A DNA stretch of 10,090 nucleotides from Alkalinema sp. CAN_BIN05 (GTDB lineage: Bacteria > Cyanobacteriota > Cyanobacteriia > Leptolyngbyales > Leptolyngbyaceae). This document shows, in pieces, positions 1 to 6,497 of the stretch. The notes below the pieces were generated by a model. It was not told the origin of the DNA. It did not search any database and saw only the letters and a list, made by a program, of their open reading frames with translations. Each line of letters begins with the position of its first letter. Positions within the stretch are counted from its first letter, which is position 1. The stretch is from the NCBI GenBank assembly GCA_026786325.1, contig JAJAYH010000144.1, positions 1 through 10,090 on the forward strand. The letters are read 5' to 3'. A program made the position numbers and the translations under genes.

Positions 1-502
1 AGAAATCCCAACGCGGTAGCGCTCCTTTCAAGTTATTGGCAGGACAGCGTTTCTGGGTATGGATAAAGTCAGGAAACTTGATCGCATCCCGCACAAAAAA
101 AACGGGCGTATTGTTGCCCACCATATCCCAGTTGCCTTCTTCGGTGTAGAACTTGAGAGAGAATCCACGGGGGTCGCGCTCAGCATCAGCCGACCCTTTC
201 TCACCCCCCACGGTTGAAAATCGGCCAAGCATCGGCGTTTGTTTACCGACTTCTGAAAAGAGTGCCGCTTTCGTATATTGGGTAATGTCTTGAGTTACGG
301 TAAAAGTGCCGAAAGCACCTGATCCTTTGGCATGAACAACACGTTCAGGAATTCTTTCTTGATTAAAGTGACCTAGTTTTTCTTGAAGGACATAGTCGTA
401 ACTTACGACCGGGCCGCGAACACCAGCAGTCAGAGAATTCTGGTTGTCTGCAATAGGAGCGCCATCTGTAGTAGTCAATTGATTTTTTATCTTATCAGTC
501 AT
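1..502 (-). CDS. katA: Monofunctional heme catalase, N-terminal 167 residues (3' end outside window)
   Basis: Converts hydrogen peroxide to water and oxygen in the cytoplasm. The frame is open from the ATG at 502 to the window edge and reads as the start of a small-subunit catalase. Visible motifs are RVVHAKGSGAFGTF with the distal catalytic His57, GRFSTVGGEKGSADAERDPR (about residues 93-112), and NWDMVGNNTPVFFVRD with the distal Asn130. The spacing His57-Asn130 (73 residues) matches known catalases. The proximal heme-ligand Tyr and the C-terminal half lie outside the window. The start is supported by an AGGAG (complement of 511-515) eight bases upstream. The frame crosses an eight-T run without a shift. 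About 400 bp of non-coding sequence separates it from the next gene, so it probably has its own promoter. The family call is secure; the symbol is the usual one for this class. Confidence 0.95.
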   Translation of the reverse strand, partial: MTDKIKNQLTTTDGAPIADNQNSLTAGVRGPVVSYDYVLQEKLGHFNQERIPERVVHAKGSGAFGTFTVTQDITQYTKAALFSEVGKQTPMLGRFSTVGGEKGSADAERDPRGFSLKFYTEEGNWDMVGNNTPVFFVRDAIKFPDFIHTQKRCPANNLKGALPRWDF

Positions 503-909
503 CGCTGAAACTCCTAAAGTAATGGTCTGTGAGAAAAATTAAGGAAAATCCAAAAAATACCATACAGATAAAGCAGCAGCCTGCATACTTCAGTCCTAAC
601 CAGATTTTCAGATTCGGTTTTTGGCAGCGATTCAGAGGGCTTGAACTTTGGAAGCTTTGGAATAGGAGAGGCGCACTCAAAACCTTCAACTACTAAAGAA
701 ATGAGGATGCCATGCACATGCAGGATGTAATTAAAACTCGCAAGAGGTAACAATTTTCTGAATAACAATGAACTAAAACTTTACACCTACCTGCTATTTG
801 CAAATGTAAAACTTAGTCCATCTCAATCTAAATTCAGAACAACGATGATCAGCACCAGTTGGCTGATCCGCCTTATTCAACCAAAATACTTTCGATAAAT
901 AATAGTCTA
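503..909. other. Intergenic region upstream of the catalase gene
   Basis: About 400 bp of AT-rich sequence between two minus-strand genes. The two open frames here (495-689 and 514-768, minus strand) have no recognisable domain and overlap each other, so I do not call them. It must hold the catalase promoter and 5' leader, with the ribosome binding site at 511-515. I see no strong rho-independent terminator for the upstream membrane-protein gene and no clear operator. Confidence 0.6.
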
Positions 910-1560
910 CTACTCGTTAGAGTACTGCCTTGAATCGTGTCCTACAGTCGATCGAGGGGTGCGAGCGCCACATACTGAACCCGTTAGTGCAGCAGCTAAC
1001 CCCAGTAAAGAACCTAATGCAAAAGACCAACTGACTGTGGATACATTATTGGCAATCTCGCGGGTTTGTTTCGCGGTCACATTCGGCGTATTGGCCGGAA
1101 CAGCCACTCCACTTTGCTGGGCCTGGTTAATTATGGCTCCCGCATTAGATCCCACAACACCGAAGGCACCGGATACACCGCTCGATAGTAACCAAGCGCT
1201 AACGGCTAAAGTCGCTGCCCAAAGAATTGCCCCATTCAATAAGGCCGTACTCCGATTCATCGGACCACAGGTGCGGGTTGTCATCCACCCACCGACAAAT
1301 AATGAAATCAACAAGCTGACAATGGACCAGACCCCAACGGCTGCCCCCACACCACCCGCATCAGAACGAGGGGATTCGGAGCCTGCAATGTTGTTTGAAC
1401 CAATCGCTGCACCGATAGCACTCAATACCAACTGCGTACTCAAGGCGATCGCTAATCCAGCAAAAATAGGACCCCAGCGAACACGATCCTGATAATCCGA
1501 CGACACTACGGTTGCGGTGCGGTCACTCATGGTAGAAATTGGTCGATCAGTATAAGTCAT
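910..1560 (-). CDS. Conserved-looking membrane protein of unknown function, four predicted helices
   Basis: 216 residues with about four hydrophobic segments, at residues 31-54, 75-95, 106-136 and 174-197. A short N-terminal tail ends in RVRWGPIFAGLAIAL; this W-G-x-x-F/A-G-x-x-x-A entry into helix 1 resembles a broad class of small bacterial membrane proteins, but I cannot assign a named family. The helices are rich in Gly, Ala and Ser, and the loop between helices 3 and 4 (about 140-170) is polar and Gln/Asn/Thr-rich. There is no signal peptide and there are no catalytic motifs. The ATG at 1560 is preferred over the internal ATG at residue 11 because an AGGAGT (complement of 1569-1574) lies about eight bases upstream. 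It is probably monocistronic: about 190 bp separates it from the kinase remnant upstream and 400 bp from the catalase gene. Any role in oxidative stress would rest only on the catalase neighbour. Confidence 0.8.
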   Translation of the reverse strand: MTYTDRPISTMSDRTATVVSSDYQDRVRWGPIFAGLAIALSTQLVLSAIGAAIGSNNIAGSESPRSDAGGVGAAVGVWSIVSLLISLFVGGWMTTRTCGPMNRSTALLNGAILWAATLAVSAWLLSSGVSGAFGVVGSNAGAIINQAQQSGVAVPANTPNVTAKQTREIANNVSTVSWSFALGSLLGLAAALTGSVCGARTPRSTVGHDSRQYSNE

Positions 1561-1750
1561 AATTTAGTACTCCTAGTAGTTAGAACGAAACTGGGTATGA
1601 AAAAAGGTTTGCACGACCTTAAACTTGCTGCTACGAATTAGAGAGAAGTTAAGATACGGCTTTCTGGATGACAGCTCAAGAACCATAACAAACGATCGTA
1701 AATTAAATATTCACCCAAAAGGGATAAGTGTTTCAACTCTAAAGTAATAT

Positions 1751-2590
1751 CTATTCAGTTAGACAAATACCATTGCGATCGAGAACTAGTAGTCGAGAGA
1801 ATTCAATATGAAATGCCGCACCATGTCCCAATTCTGAACTACAGAATAAATTACCAGCGTGTTTTTCGATAATTATTTGATAGCTGATTGATAATCCTAA
1901 ACCTGTCCCTTTGCCCACAGCTTTAGTGGTAAAAAATGGATCGAAAAGACAACTTTGAATCTCTTCAGGAATACCTGGACCATTATCATGAACAACAATC
2001 AGTACTTTATCTTCATCTATCAAAGTCGTCGTTATTTTGATCTGAGCCAATTCCTCCGCACGTTCTTGACTTGTTCGTTTAGCATCCCATTCATCAAGTG
2101 CATCGATCGCATTGCTAATCAGATTCATAAATACTTGATTTAGTTGTCCGGCATAACACTCAATTTTAGGTAAGTCACCATAGTCTTTACTTATTTTAAT
2201 TTCGGGGCGATCGCTTATTGCCTTGATTCGATGTTTCAGAATAAGTAATGTACTATCAATCCCCTCATGAATATCAACGATTTTGTGTTCTGCCTCATCT
2301 AGGCGTGAAAAGACACTCAAAGATTGAACAATCTCTTGAATCCGATCGGTGCCAACTTTCATTGAAGCAATCACTTTAGTTAAATCCTTCGTTATGAATT
2401 CATAATCAATCACCTTCTTAAATTGGTCAATATCAGAATTAGTATCGGGACATTGTTCCTGATACAGTGCAATCAAATCCAACAGTGTATCTATATATTC
2501 CTGTGCAAAGTGTAGATTGCCATGAATGAAATTAACAGGATTATTAATTTCATGGGCTACTCCAGCAACCATTAGCCCTAATCCAGACAT
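1751..2590 (-). CDS. Histidine kinase catalytic core, open remnant of the broken HNOBA kinase
   Basis: 279 codons remain open from an internal ATG at 2590. The stretch holds a full dimerisation and catalytic core. The H-box GLMVAGVAHEINNPVNFI carries the phosphoacceptor His13; the other elements are N-box QVFMNLISNAIDAL (about 154-167), G1 VVHDNGPGIP, F-box LFDPFFTTK and G2 GKGTGLGLSISYQIIIEKH. This is the cyanobacterial class in which the sequence before the H-box normally reads QTEKMSxLGxMVAGVAHEINNP, and exactly that precedes the ATG here. The ATG therefore lies inside the ancestral gene, and I see no Shine-Dalgarno in front of it. If expressed at all, it would be a soluble kinase lacking its sensor input. 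The absence of stops over 840 bases suggests either recent decay of the upstream part or residual selection. I treat it as part of the pseudogene and list it separately because the core is intact. Confidence 0.55.
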   Translation of the reverse strand: MSGLGLMVAGVAHEINNPVNFIHGNLHFAQEYIDTLLDLIALYQEQCPDTNSDIDQFKKVIDYEFITKDLTKVIASMKVGTDRIQEIVQSLSVFSRLDEAEHKIVDIHEGIDSTLLILKHRIKAISDRPEIKISKDYGDLPKIECYAGQLNQVFMNLISNAIDALDEWDAKRTSQERAEELAQIKITTTLIDEDKVLIVVHDNGPGIPEEIQSCLFDPFFTTKAVGKGTGLGLSISYQIIIEKHAGNLFCSSELGHGAAFHIEFSRLLVLDRNGICLTE

Positions 2591-3148
2591 CTTTTCAGTT
2601 TGGACTAGTTGTGCCTGTGTGTTTTGTAGATCTTTTATTGTTTGTTGTAAACGGTTAGACTGGGATTCTGCAATCTTAGCAAGATTTTCTTTAATGGCTA
2701 AAGCCTGTTTAAGCTGTTTTTTTGTTGATTTAGATCAGCCAACAGTTTATTGCTTTCATTTAATGATGTGCTATTAGCTTAAAGAAGAAAGATATAATCA
2801 ATAACTGGATCATGAATTGCAAAGTCTTTTAACTTAATTCCGAACGAATTGAGATTTGCGATATCAGTAAACTAAGGCGACCCTAGAAAAAAAAATCAAA
2901 TCTTGTAACTCACAATAGCTCATCTGCCCCTTGAGAGGCATACCATTATGCTGCGCTTCAAGCAGAAATACTGACTTGGTAAGCTTCTTAATGGAATCAA
3001 AGTCCAAGTCTATGTTAGGCCGAGAAATCTTAAAATACTGATCAAGACGGCTACCAACTAATGTACCAAAACATATCCTTTGTAAGACATCACCCGCTTG
3101 AACAATACAGAGTTGACGATCGACTACAAAATGAAATGGAAATATAGT
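1751..3148 (-). pseudogene. Decayed HNOBA-coiled coil-histidine kinase gene (partner of H-NOX)
   Basis: Read across frames on the minus strand this is one ancestral protein. An HNOBA (heme NO-binding associated) domain begins near IFPFHFVVDRQ (about 3145) and continues through FKISRPNIDLDFDSI, KGQMSYCELQDLIFF, TDIANLNSFGIKLKDFAI and HDPVIDYIFLL. A coiled coil (SLNESNKLLADLNQQ, then AKIAESQSNRLQQTIKDLQ) leads into the kinase. Lesions seen: the frame changes at a nine-T run (2887-2895; eight would keep frame); a TAG at 2872-2874 inside the usual SPWxTD motif, most simply Trp TGG to TAG; a TAA at 2779-2781 where FLLQAN is expected, most simply CAA to TAA; and a frame change at a seven-A run (2717-2723; eight would keep frame). 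The 5' end is also lost at the junction with H-NOX. Two nonsense codons in addition to the slips argue for true decay rather than only sequencing error. The restored residues are inferred from family knowledge. Confidence 0.85.
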
Positions 3149-3638
3149 GGGCAATTTCAACGTCCGTATCAAACCAATCGCCCAACTCTTTCACCAAGCC
3201 CAAAACCATGGGAGCGAACCCCTCGCGTTCTGAATGATATTCCAAAGTCAATTCATTTTCACTTTCGCCTTCATAACTTTTAAATGAAGGTGGCTTAAAT
3301 TGAGAAAACATAACCCCAAGTCGGGTATGAAGGTTGTCTAAATTTCCCAAAAACTCTGGCAAGTTATCGCCACTCATATCCATCAATTCGCCATAGCCTT
3401 CGGTCACCGTAAACTGAATCCAAAATTCACCAAATGCCTGCATAATTTGTGAAGATGAAAGTCCGAGCACTTGGCTTCCAGCTTTAACTAGGCGATGGGT
3501 GACATCATCAGGATAGCCTTCCATGCTGAGAAAGGTATCATTCTCAACGGCTGCTAGTTGACGGATTTCTTGCCATGTTTCTTCACCAAATTGACTCCGA
3601 GCCATATCTGCGATCGCCTTATTAATAAGTCCGTACAT
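3090..3638 (-). CDS. H-NOX heme nitric oxide/oxygen sensor domain protein, C-terminus lost
   Basis: H-NOX proteins bind heme and sense NO (sometimes O2), then control a partner kinase or cyclase. This frame starts MYGLINKAIADM, the standard H-NOX start, and aligns well from memory with the cyanobacterial H-NOX of Nostoc. Key residues are present: Trp73 in GEFWIQFT near the distal pocket, proximal heme ligand His104 in NLDNLHTRLG, the Pro pair in KPPSF (116-117), and the heme-propionate motif Y134-x-S136-x-R138 in LEYHSEREG. After DTDVEIAHY (about 165) homology stops and the frame runs 17 unrelated residues to a TGA; an H-NOX normally has about 20 more residues including a last strand. The upstream TTG at 3719 is rejected in favour of the ATG at 3638, which has AGGAG (complement of 3646-3650) seven bases before it. 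The following gene encodes the matching HNOBA kinase, now broken. Confidence 0.85.
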   Translation of the reverse strand: MYGLINKAIADMARSQFGEETWQEIRQLAAVENDTFLSMEGYPDDVTHRLVKAGSQVLGLSSSQIMQAFGEFWIQFTVTEGYGELMDMSGDNLPEFLGNLDNLHTRLGVMFSQFKPPSFKSYEGESENELTLEYHSEREGFAPMVLGLVKELGDWFDTDVEIAHYISISFCSRSSTLYCSSG

Positions 3639-3648
3639 TAATTTACTC

Positions 3649-3680
3649 CTAGGGGGTATATGTTCTAGGGGGTATATGTT
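3649..3680. repeat. Perfect 16-bp tandem duplication at the H-NOX ribosome binding site
   Basis: The 16-mer CTAGGGGGTATATGTT occurs twice head to tail (3649-3664 and 3665-3680). On the minus strand it is the 5' leader of the H-NOX gene, and the start-proximal copy overlaps the Shine-Dalgarno AGGAG by two bases. Each copy contains a CCCCCTAG block beside a TATA-like run. It could be replication-slippage product, an operator pair or a variable-number element; the sequence alone does not decide. Confidence 0.9.
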
Positions 3681-3929
3681 TATGTGGTTGATCGAACTTA
3701 TTCCCTGTTGGATGAACAACTAAACAATTCAGGGTAGATTGGTCAAGTCTTGACAAATTCAATCGATTTTTGTTGGTGGCATGAACTATTCGCGGTCAGT
3801 AGTTCCAAATTCAAAAATGTCAGGACCTGAGATCCTCGGTTTTTCATTCTGTTCAAGCTACGCAGAGGGGTGACGATCGGCTGGAACTGAGTAAACTCGT
3901 TCCGAATTTGGAATTGCGGCAACACACCT
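3681..3929. other. Intergenic region between H-NOX and DICT kinase genes
   Basis: About 250 bp without a supported gene, or 290 bp counting the H-NOX leader. The 67-codon minus-strand frame at 3743-3946 has no domain and overlaps the end of the kinase gene, so it is not called. A perfect 10-bp inverted repeat (TTCCAAATTC at 3803-3812 and GAATTTGGAA at 3904-3913) is separated by 91 bp. The region should contain the H-NOX promoter and the kinase gene's terminator, but I cannot place either with confidence. Confidence 0.5.
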
Positions 3930-5444
3930 CTATTCGCGATACACATAGATCGGCATCATCACACTAAAAATAGATCCTTCACCGGGCCGACTTTTCACCG
4001 AAATAGACCCACCACAACGCAATAGCAACTGCTGCACTATTGTCAGCCCCAACCCTGCCCCGCCAAGATCCATACCACTGACTTGCCGCACCCGATAAAA
4101 ACGATCGAAGATCCTCGGAATCTCCTGAACCGAAATACCAATCCCAGTATCTTTAATTTCCAGTTGCAAGAAATCTCCTTGCCGCTTCGCCTTCACCCAC
4201 ACTTGGCCGCCGGGGGGTGTAAATTTAACGCCATTGTGCATCAGCCCCACCACAATTTGTCTTAGCCAAGGGACTAAGCAGGCGATCGGAGGCAGGTCGT
4301 TGGGAATCGTGTAAGACAGCCGAACCCCTTTTTCCTCAGCCAATGGTTGATAAGTACTCACCACTCCCGGCACCACATCAGACAGGAAAATGGCCTGAAG
4401 CGTTTCTCGTTCGCCCATTTGATCTAGGTCAACGAGATCCAATAAACTACGAATTAAGGAGGTTTGCCGATCGCACTCACGAACCAGCAACGCCATGTAG
4501 CGCAGCCGTTGAGGCGGTTTAATATTTGGGGAATTCAACAGAGTGATGGCCGTTTTCATATTGGTCAATGGCGTTCGCAACTCTTGACCGACGGTGCTCA
4601 GAAATTCATCCTTCGATCGGACGGTCTGTACCAACACCTCATTTTGCCTCTGCAACCGATCGGCCGTCTCAGACTGCTTTCGATGCACTATCATCTGCTG
4701 CCAAAGATCTTCTTGACGATAGATTTGACGGTTCATCAAACCCGCTGCGACTGGAGCCACGGCTTCAATATCTTCTGCCAAATTCCACGCCGTCAGTTGC
4801 GATCGCCATTTCTCCAAGCACCCGGCTATCGTCATTTCAGCCAGTGTTCCATCTGAAATTTCTTCGGTCTGAGTTTCTAAAATCGATTCTAGAACCTTCA
4901 GAAGTGGCTGCACCTCAGCCCAGCCCATCGCACAGGACACCATCAACATCTTTTGCCGATCGACCCCATCCACTATCGATTCTGAGGCCAATTCTGACGA
5001 CACGCGCTTCACTTTGACCCGCTGAGCCACAATCAGTCCACAGAACTCCTTCGACACCACCATAAAAAAGAATTCGCGGCGCAGTGGATTGTCTCCCTTT
5101 AACTGAACCATCACGGGCGGACGATCGCTGCTAGCCAAGACCGTATCCCCATCCAGAAAAGACATCAAAGGAACTGCACCCTCATCAGAAGCACTCCCTA
5201 AGGCATAGACCTGACGATCGTCCGGCAAAAGCGCAACACATCTCAAGAGTTCAGCCTGCCAAGCCTCGCCTCGCGGAAACTTAGCCCACACCAACGCACT
5301 GCACGATTGTGCCACTAAGCTATCGATCCAGCTTGCGACCACTCCTTTCAAGGTGGTTGGGCTAACAGAAACCGCCTCCGGTGAACTCTGCTGTTGGGAT
5401 AAAGACTCGAAAAGAGATAAGACCGGCGGCGTAGGTAAAGTCAT
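3930..5444 (-). CDS. DICT-domain sensor histidine-kinase-like protein lacking the phosphoacceptor His
   Basis: 504 residues from the ATG at 5444; a TTG at 5477 would add 11 residues but has no ribosome binding site, and neither start has a clear one. Residues about 10-195 read as a cyanobacterial DICT sensory domain: SVSPTTLKGVVASWIDSL, LVWAKFPRGEAWQAELLR, and later DNPLRREFFFMVVSKEFCGL. A linker and helix (about 205-275) lead to the kinase core. The H-box reads KDEFLSTVGQELRTPLTNMK, so Gln287 (codon CAA at 4584-4586) replaces the His of the usual S-H-E-L-R-T-P-L. The ATP domain looks complete: N-box LRQIVVGLMHNGVKFTPPGG, G1 IKDTGIGI, F-box IFDRFYRV, G2 LGGAGLGLTIVQQLL. There are no membrane segments, so it is cytoplasmic. 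Canonical autophosphorylation should be impossible; it may act as a binding or scaffold protein, or as half of a heterodimer. No response regulator lies next to it. Confidence 0.88.
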   Translation of the reverse strand: MTLPTPPVLSLFESLSQQQSSPEAVSVSPTTLKGVVASWIDSLVAQSCSALVWAKFPRGEAWQAELLRCVALLPDDRQVYALGSASDEGAVPLMSFLDGDTVLASSDRPPVMVQLKGDNPLRREFFFMVVSKEFCGLIVAQRVKVKRVSSELASESIVDGVDRQKMLMVSCAMGWAEVQPLLKVLESILETQTEEISDGTLAEMTIAGCLEKWRSQLTAWNLAEDIEAVAPVAAGLMNRQIYRQEDLWQQMIVHRKQSETADRLQRQNEVLVQTVRSKDEFLSTVGQELRTPLTNMKTAITLLNSPNIKPPQRLRYMALLVRECDRQTSLIRSLLDLVDLDQMGERETLQAIFLSDVVPGVVSTYQPLAEEKGVRLSYTIPNDLPPIACLVPWLRQIVVGLMHNGVKFTPPGGQVWVKAKRQGDFLQLEIKDTGIGISVQEIPRIFDRFYRVRQVSGMDLGGAGLGLTIVQQLLLRCGGSISVKSRPGEGSIFSVMMPIYVYRE

Positions 5445-5942
5445 GGTGGAGCAAAGGAGAACGAAGAAAAATTTCAACGAAACGAACGGACAAGAATATG
5501 CGACCTACTAGACATCTAGCCATAGTTTCAGGAAAATCGAACATTTTTCTGAAAAAACCCTTAATTTTGCCCTTCACCCAAAAAAGATTTTCCTGACTCA
5601 CTGAGTTGGCCCGATCGAAAGCTCCAAGACTATAGAATAACCGTTTCAAATCCGCTTGAACTTCTAGAAACAAGGACGCATTCCCCAACACCCGAGCCGC
5701 AATCAGCCGACATTGATGCACTTCCACCGCCTCGGATGATTGTCCCAAGTCCCGATCGTTTTATTCATTAAAAATAAGGAAATTAAGGCCGAAATGGTAT
5801 TTTTTGAGCAGTTAATGTGATTACCAATCTGATCTCGTAAAACAGACTGAAAAAAAGAGTTGACATACTTCACTAGATTTGCGATTATAAATCTTGTGGA
5901 AAGCAACCCTAACCAGTTAGCCGAATACAACACCGCGTTCAC
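5445..5942. other. Intergenic region between DICT kinase and tRNA-Gly
   Basis: Nearly 500 bp separating divergent transcription units. The minus-strand frame at 5362-5748 begins with TTG, overlaps the kinase gene in another frame and shows no domain. The minus-strand frame at 5703-6050 is the antisense of the tRNA and is not a gene. Only the tRNA promoter near 5860-5888 is recognisable; the kinase promoter must lie in the left part but I cannot place it. Confidence 0.6.
5860..5888 (+). promoter_or_regulatory. Probable housekeeping promoter of tRNA-Gly
   Basis: A perfect TTGACA (5860-5865) is followed by a 17-base spacer and GATTAT (5883-5888), which matches the TATAAT consensus at four of six positions. 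It would start transcription near 5895, about 48 bases before the tRNA. Confidence 0.6.
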
Positions 5943-6014
5943 GCGGGCGTAGCTCAGTGGTAGAGCGTCACCTTGCCAAGGTGAAAGTCGTGGGTTCGAA
6001 TCCCATCGCCCGCT
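5943..6014 (+). tRNA. tRNA-Gly (anticodon GCC)
   Basis: The full cloverleaf can be drawn. The acceptor stem is GCGGGCG (5943-5949) with CGCCCGC (6007-6013), discriminator U at 6014. The D stem is GCTC/GAGC. The anticodon stem is TCACC/GGTGA around the loop TTGCCAA, with anticodon GCC at 5975-5977. The T arm is GTGGG-TTCGAAT-CCCAT. The 3' CCA is not encoded. It decodes GGC and GGU. Confidence 0.98.
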
Positions 6015-6069
6015 TCTTAAAGACGAATAAATACATAAGAATAAAGACAAAAATTTTCACTCTTAAACG

Positions 6070-6447
6070 ATGCAGAAAATTGAACCGAACTCCGACTATC
6101 CCTGTCCTTGCCGTAGAGATGCCCGACTCATCCCAATCGCACTGACCGAAGCATTAGGATGTGACAAATGCTCTAATGTTTATGTGGTCGTTAATGATGG
6201 GATGAGCATTGAGCAAGTCTCGGGAATGCCCGGGGTAAAGCGAATTTTGGCCTGGAATGGGAAAAGCTGGCAACCCCTGCACCGCAAACATTCATTAAAG
6301 CGATCGATTATATTGATATCTGTGATTATTCTATGGAGCCTTCTGATTTGGATAATGGCCCAGATATTCCCAGGGCAATGGGCGATTGTGGCTTGTATTC
6401 TAGCGATTGTCTGTTTTCCGATGTTGATTGATCTACTGAGTCGTTAG
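6070..6447 (+). CDS. Small membrane protein with CxC...CxxC zinc-ribbon-like N-terminus, unknown function
   Basis: 125 residues. The N-terminal third has four cysteines in a metal-knuckle pattern: Cys12 and Cys14 (PCPCRRDARL), Cys31 and Cys34 (GCDKCSNVYVV), 16 residues between pairs. A short soluble part (VKRILAWNGKSWQPL, about 57-70) leads to two hydrophobic helices (about 79-98 and 104-122), ending in a short polar tail. A two-helix hairpin with a cytoplasmic zinc or iron ribbon is the simplest reading; metal binding is inferred. I do not recognise the family. No Shine-Dalgarno is visible before the ATG at 6070, which lies 55 bases after the tRNA, and no terminator is visible between them. 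The next gene starts 50 bases downstream on the same strand, so the two are probably cotranscribed. Confidence 0.75.
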   Translation: MQKIEPNSDYPCPCRRDARLIPIALTEALGCDKCSNVYVVVNDGMSIEQVSGMPGVKRILAWNGKSWQPLHRKHSLKRSIILISVIILWSLLIWIMAQIFPGQWAIVACILAIVCFPMLIDLLSR

Positions 6448-6497
6448 TCCTAAATTTTTATGCTGCTTAATTCTTATGCTAGTAAAGGATCTTTTTC

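Noticed and set aside
28..228. 66-codon minus-strand frame, first thought to mark a frameshift in the catalase
   Set aside because: Counting the eight-T run shows the catalase frame continues correctly as NNTPVFFVRD; the other frame is a shadow.
959..1492. 177-codon plus-strand frame opposite the membrane protein
   Set aside because: It is antisense to a hydrophobic gene with a good ribosome site and has no domain; its composition is that expected of a complement shadow.
2864..3172. HNOBA fragment as a stand-alone gene
   Set aside because: The apparent start at 3172 is TTG without a ribosome site; the domain is truncated at both ends and continues in another frame, so it is part of the pseudogene.
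3639..3719. 27-residue N-terminal extension of H-NOX from a TTG at 3719
   Set aside because: H-NOX proteins begin at MYGL, the ATG at 3638 has its own AGGAG, and the extension runs through the tandem repeat.
4464..5017. Two long plus-strand frames opposite the DICT kinase
   Set aside because: Both are antisense shadows over a well-supported kinase gene.
5362..5748. 128-codon minus-strand frame upstream of and overlapping the DICT kinase
   Set aside because: It starts with TTG, overlaps the kinase gene by more than 80 bases in another frame, and shows no domain or ribosome site.
5703..6050. 115-codon minus-strand frame containing RWDSNPRLSPWQGDALPLSYAR
   Set aside because: This is the translated antisense of tRNA-Gly, a well-known false protein call; the tRNA cloverleaf is complete.
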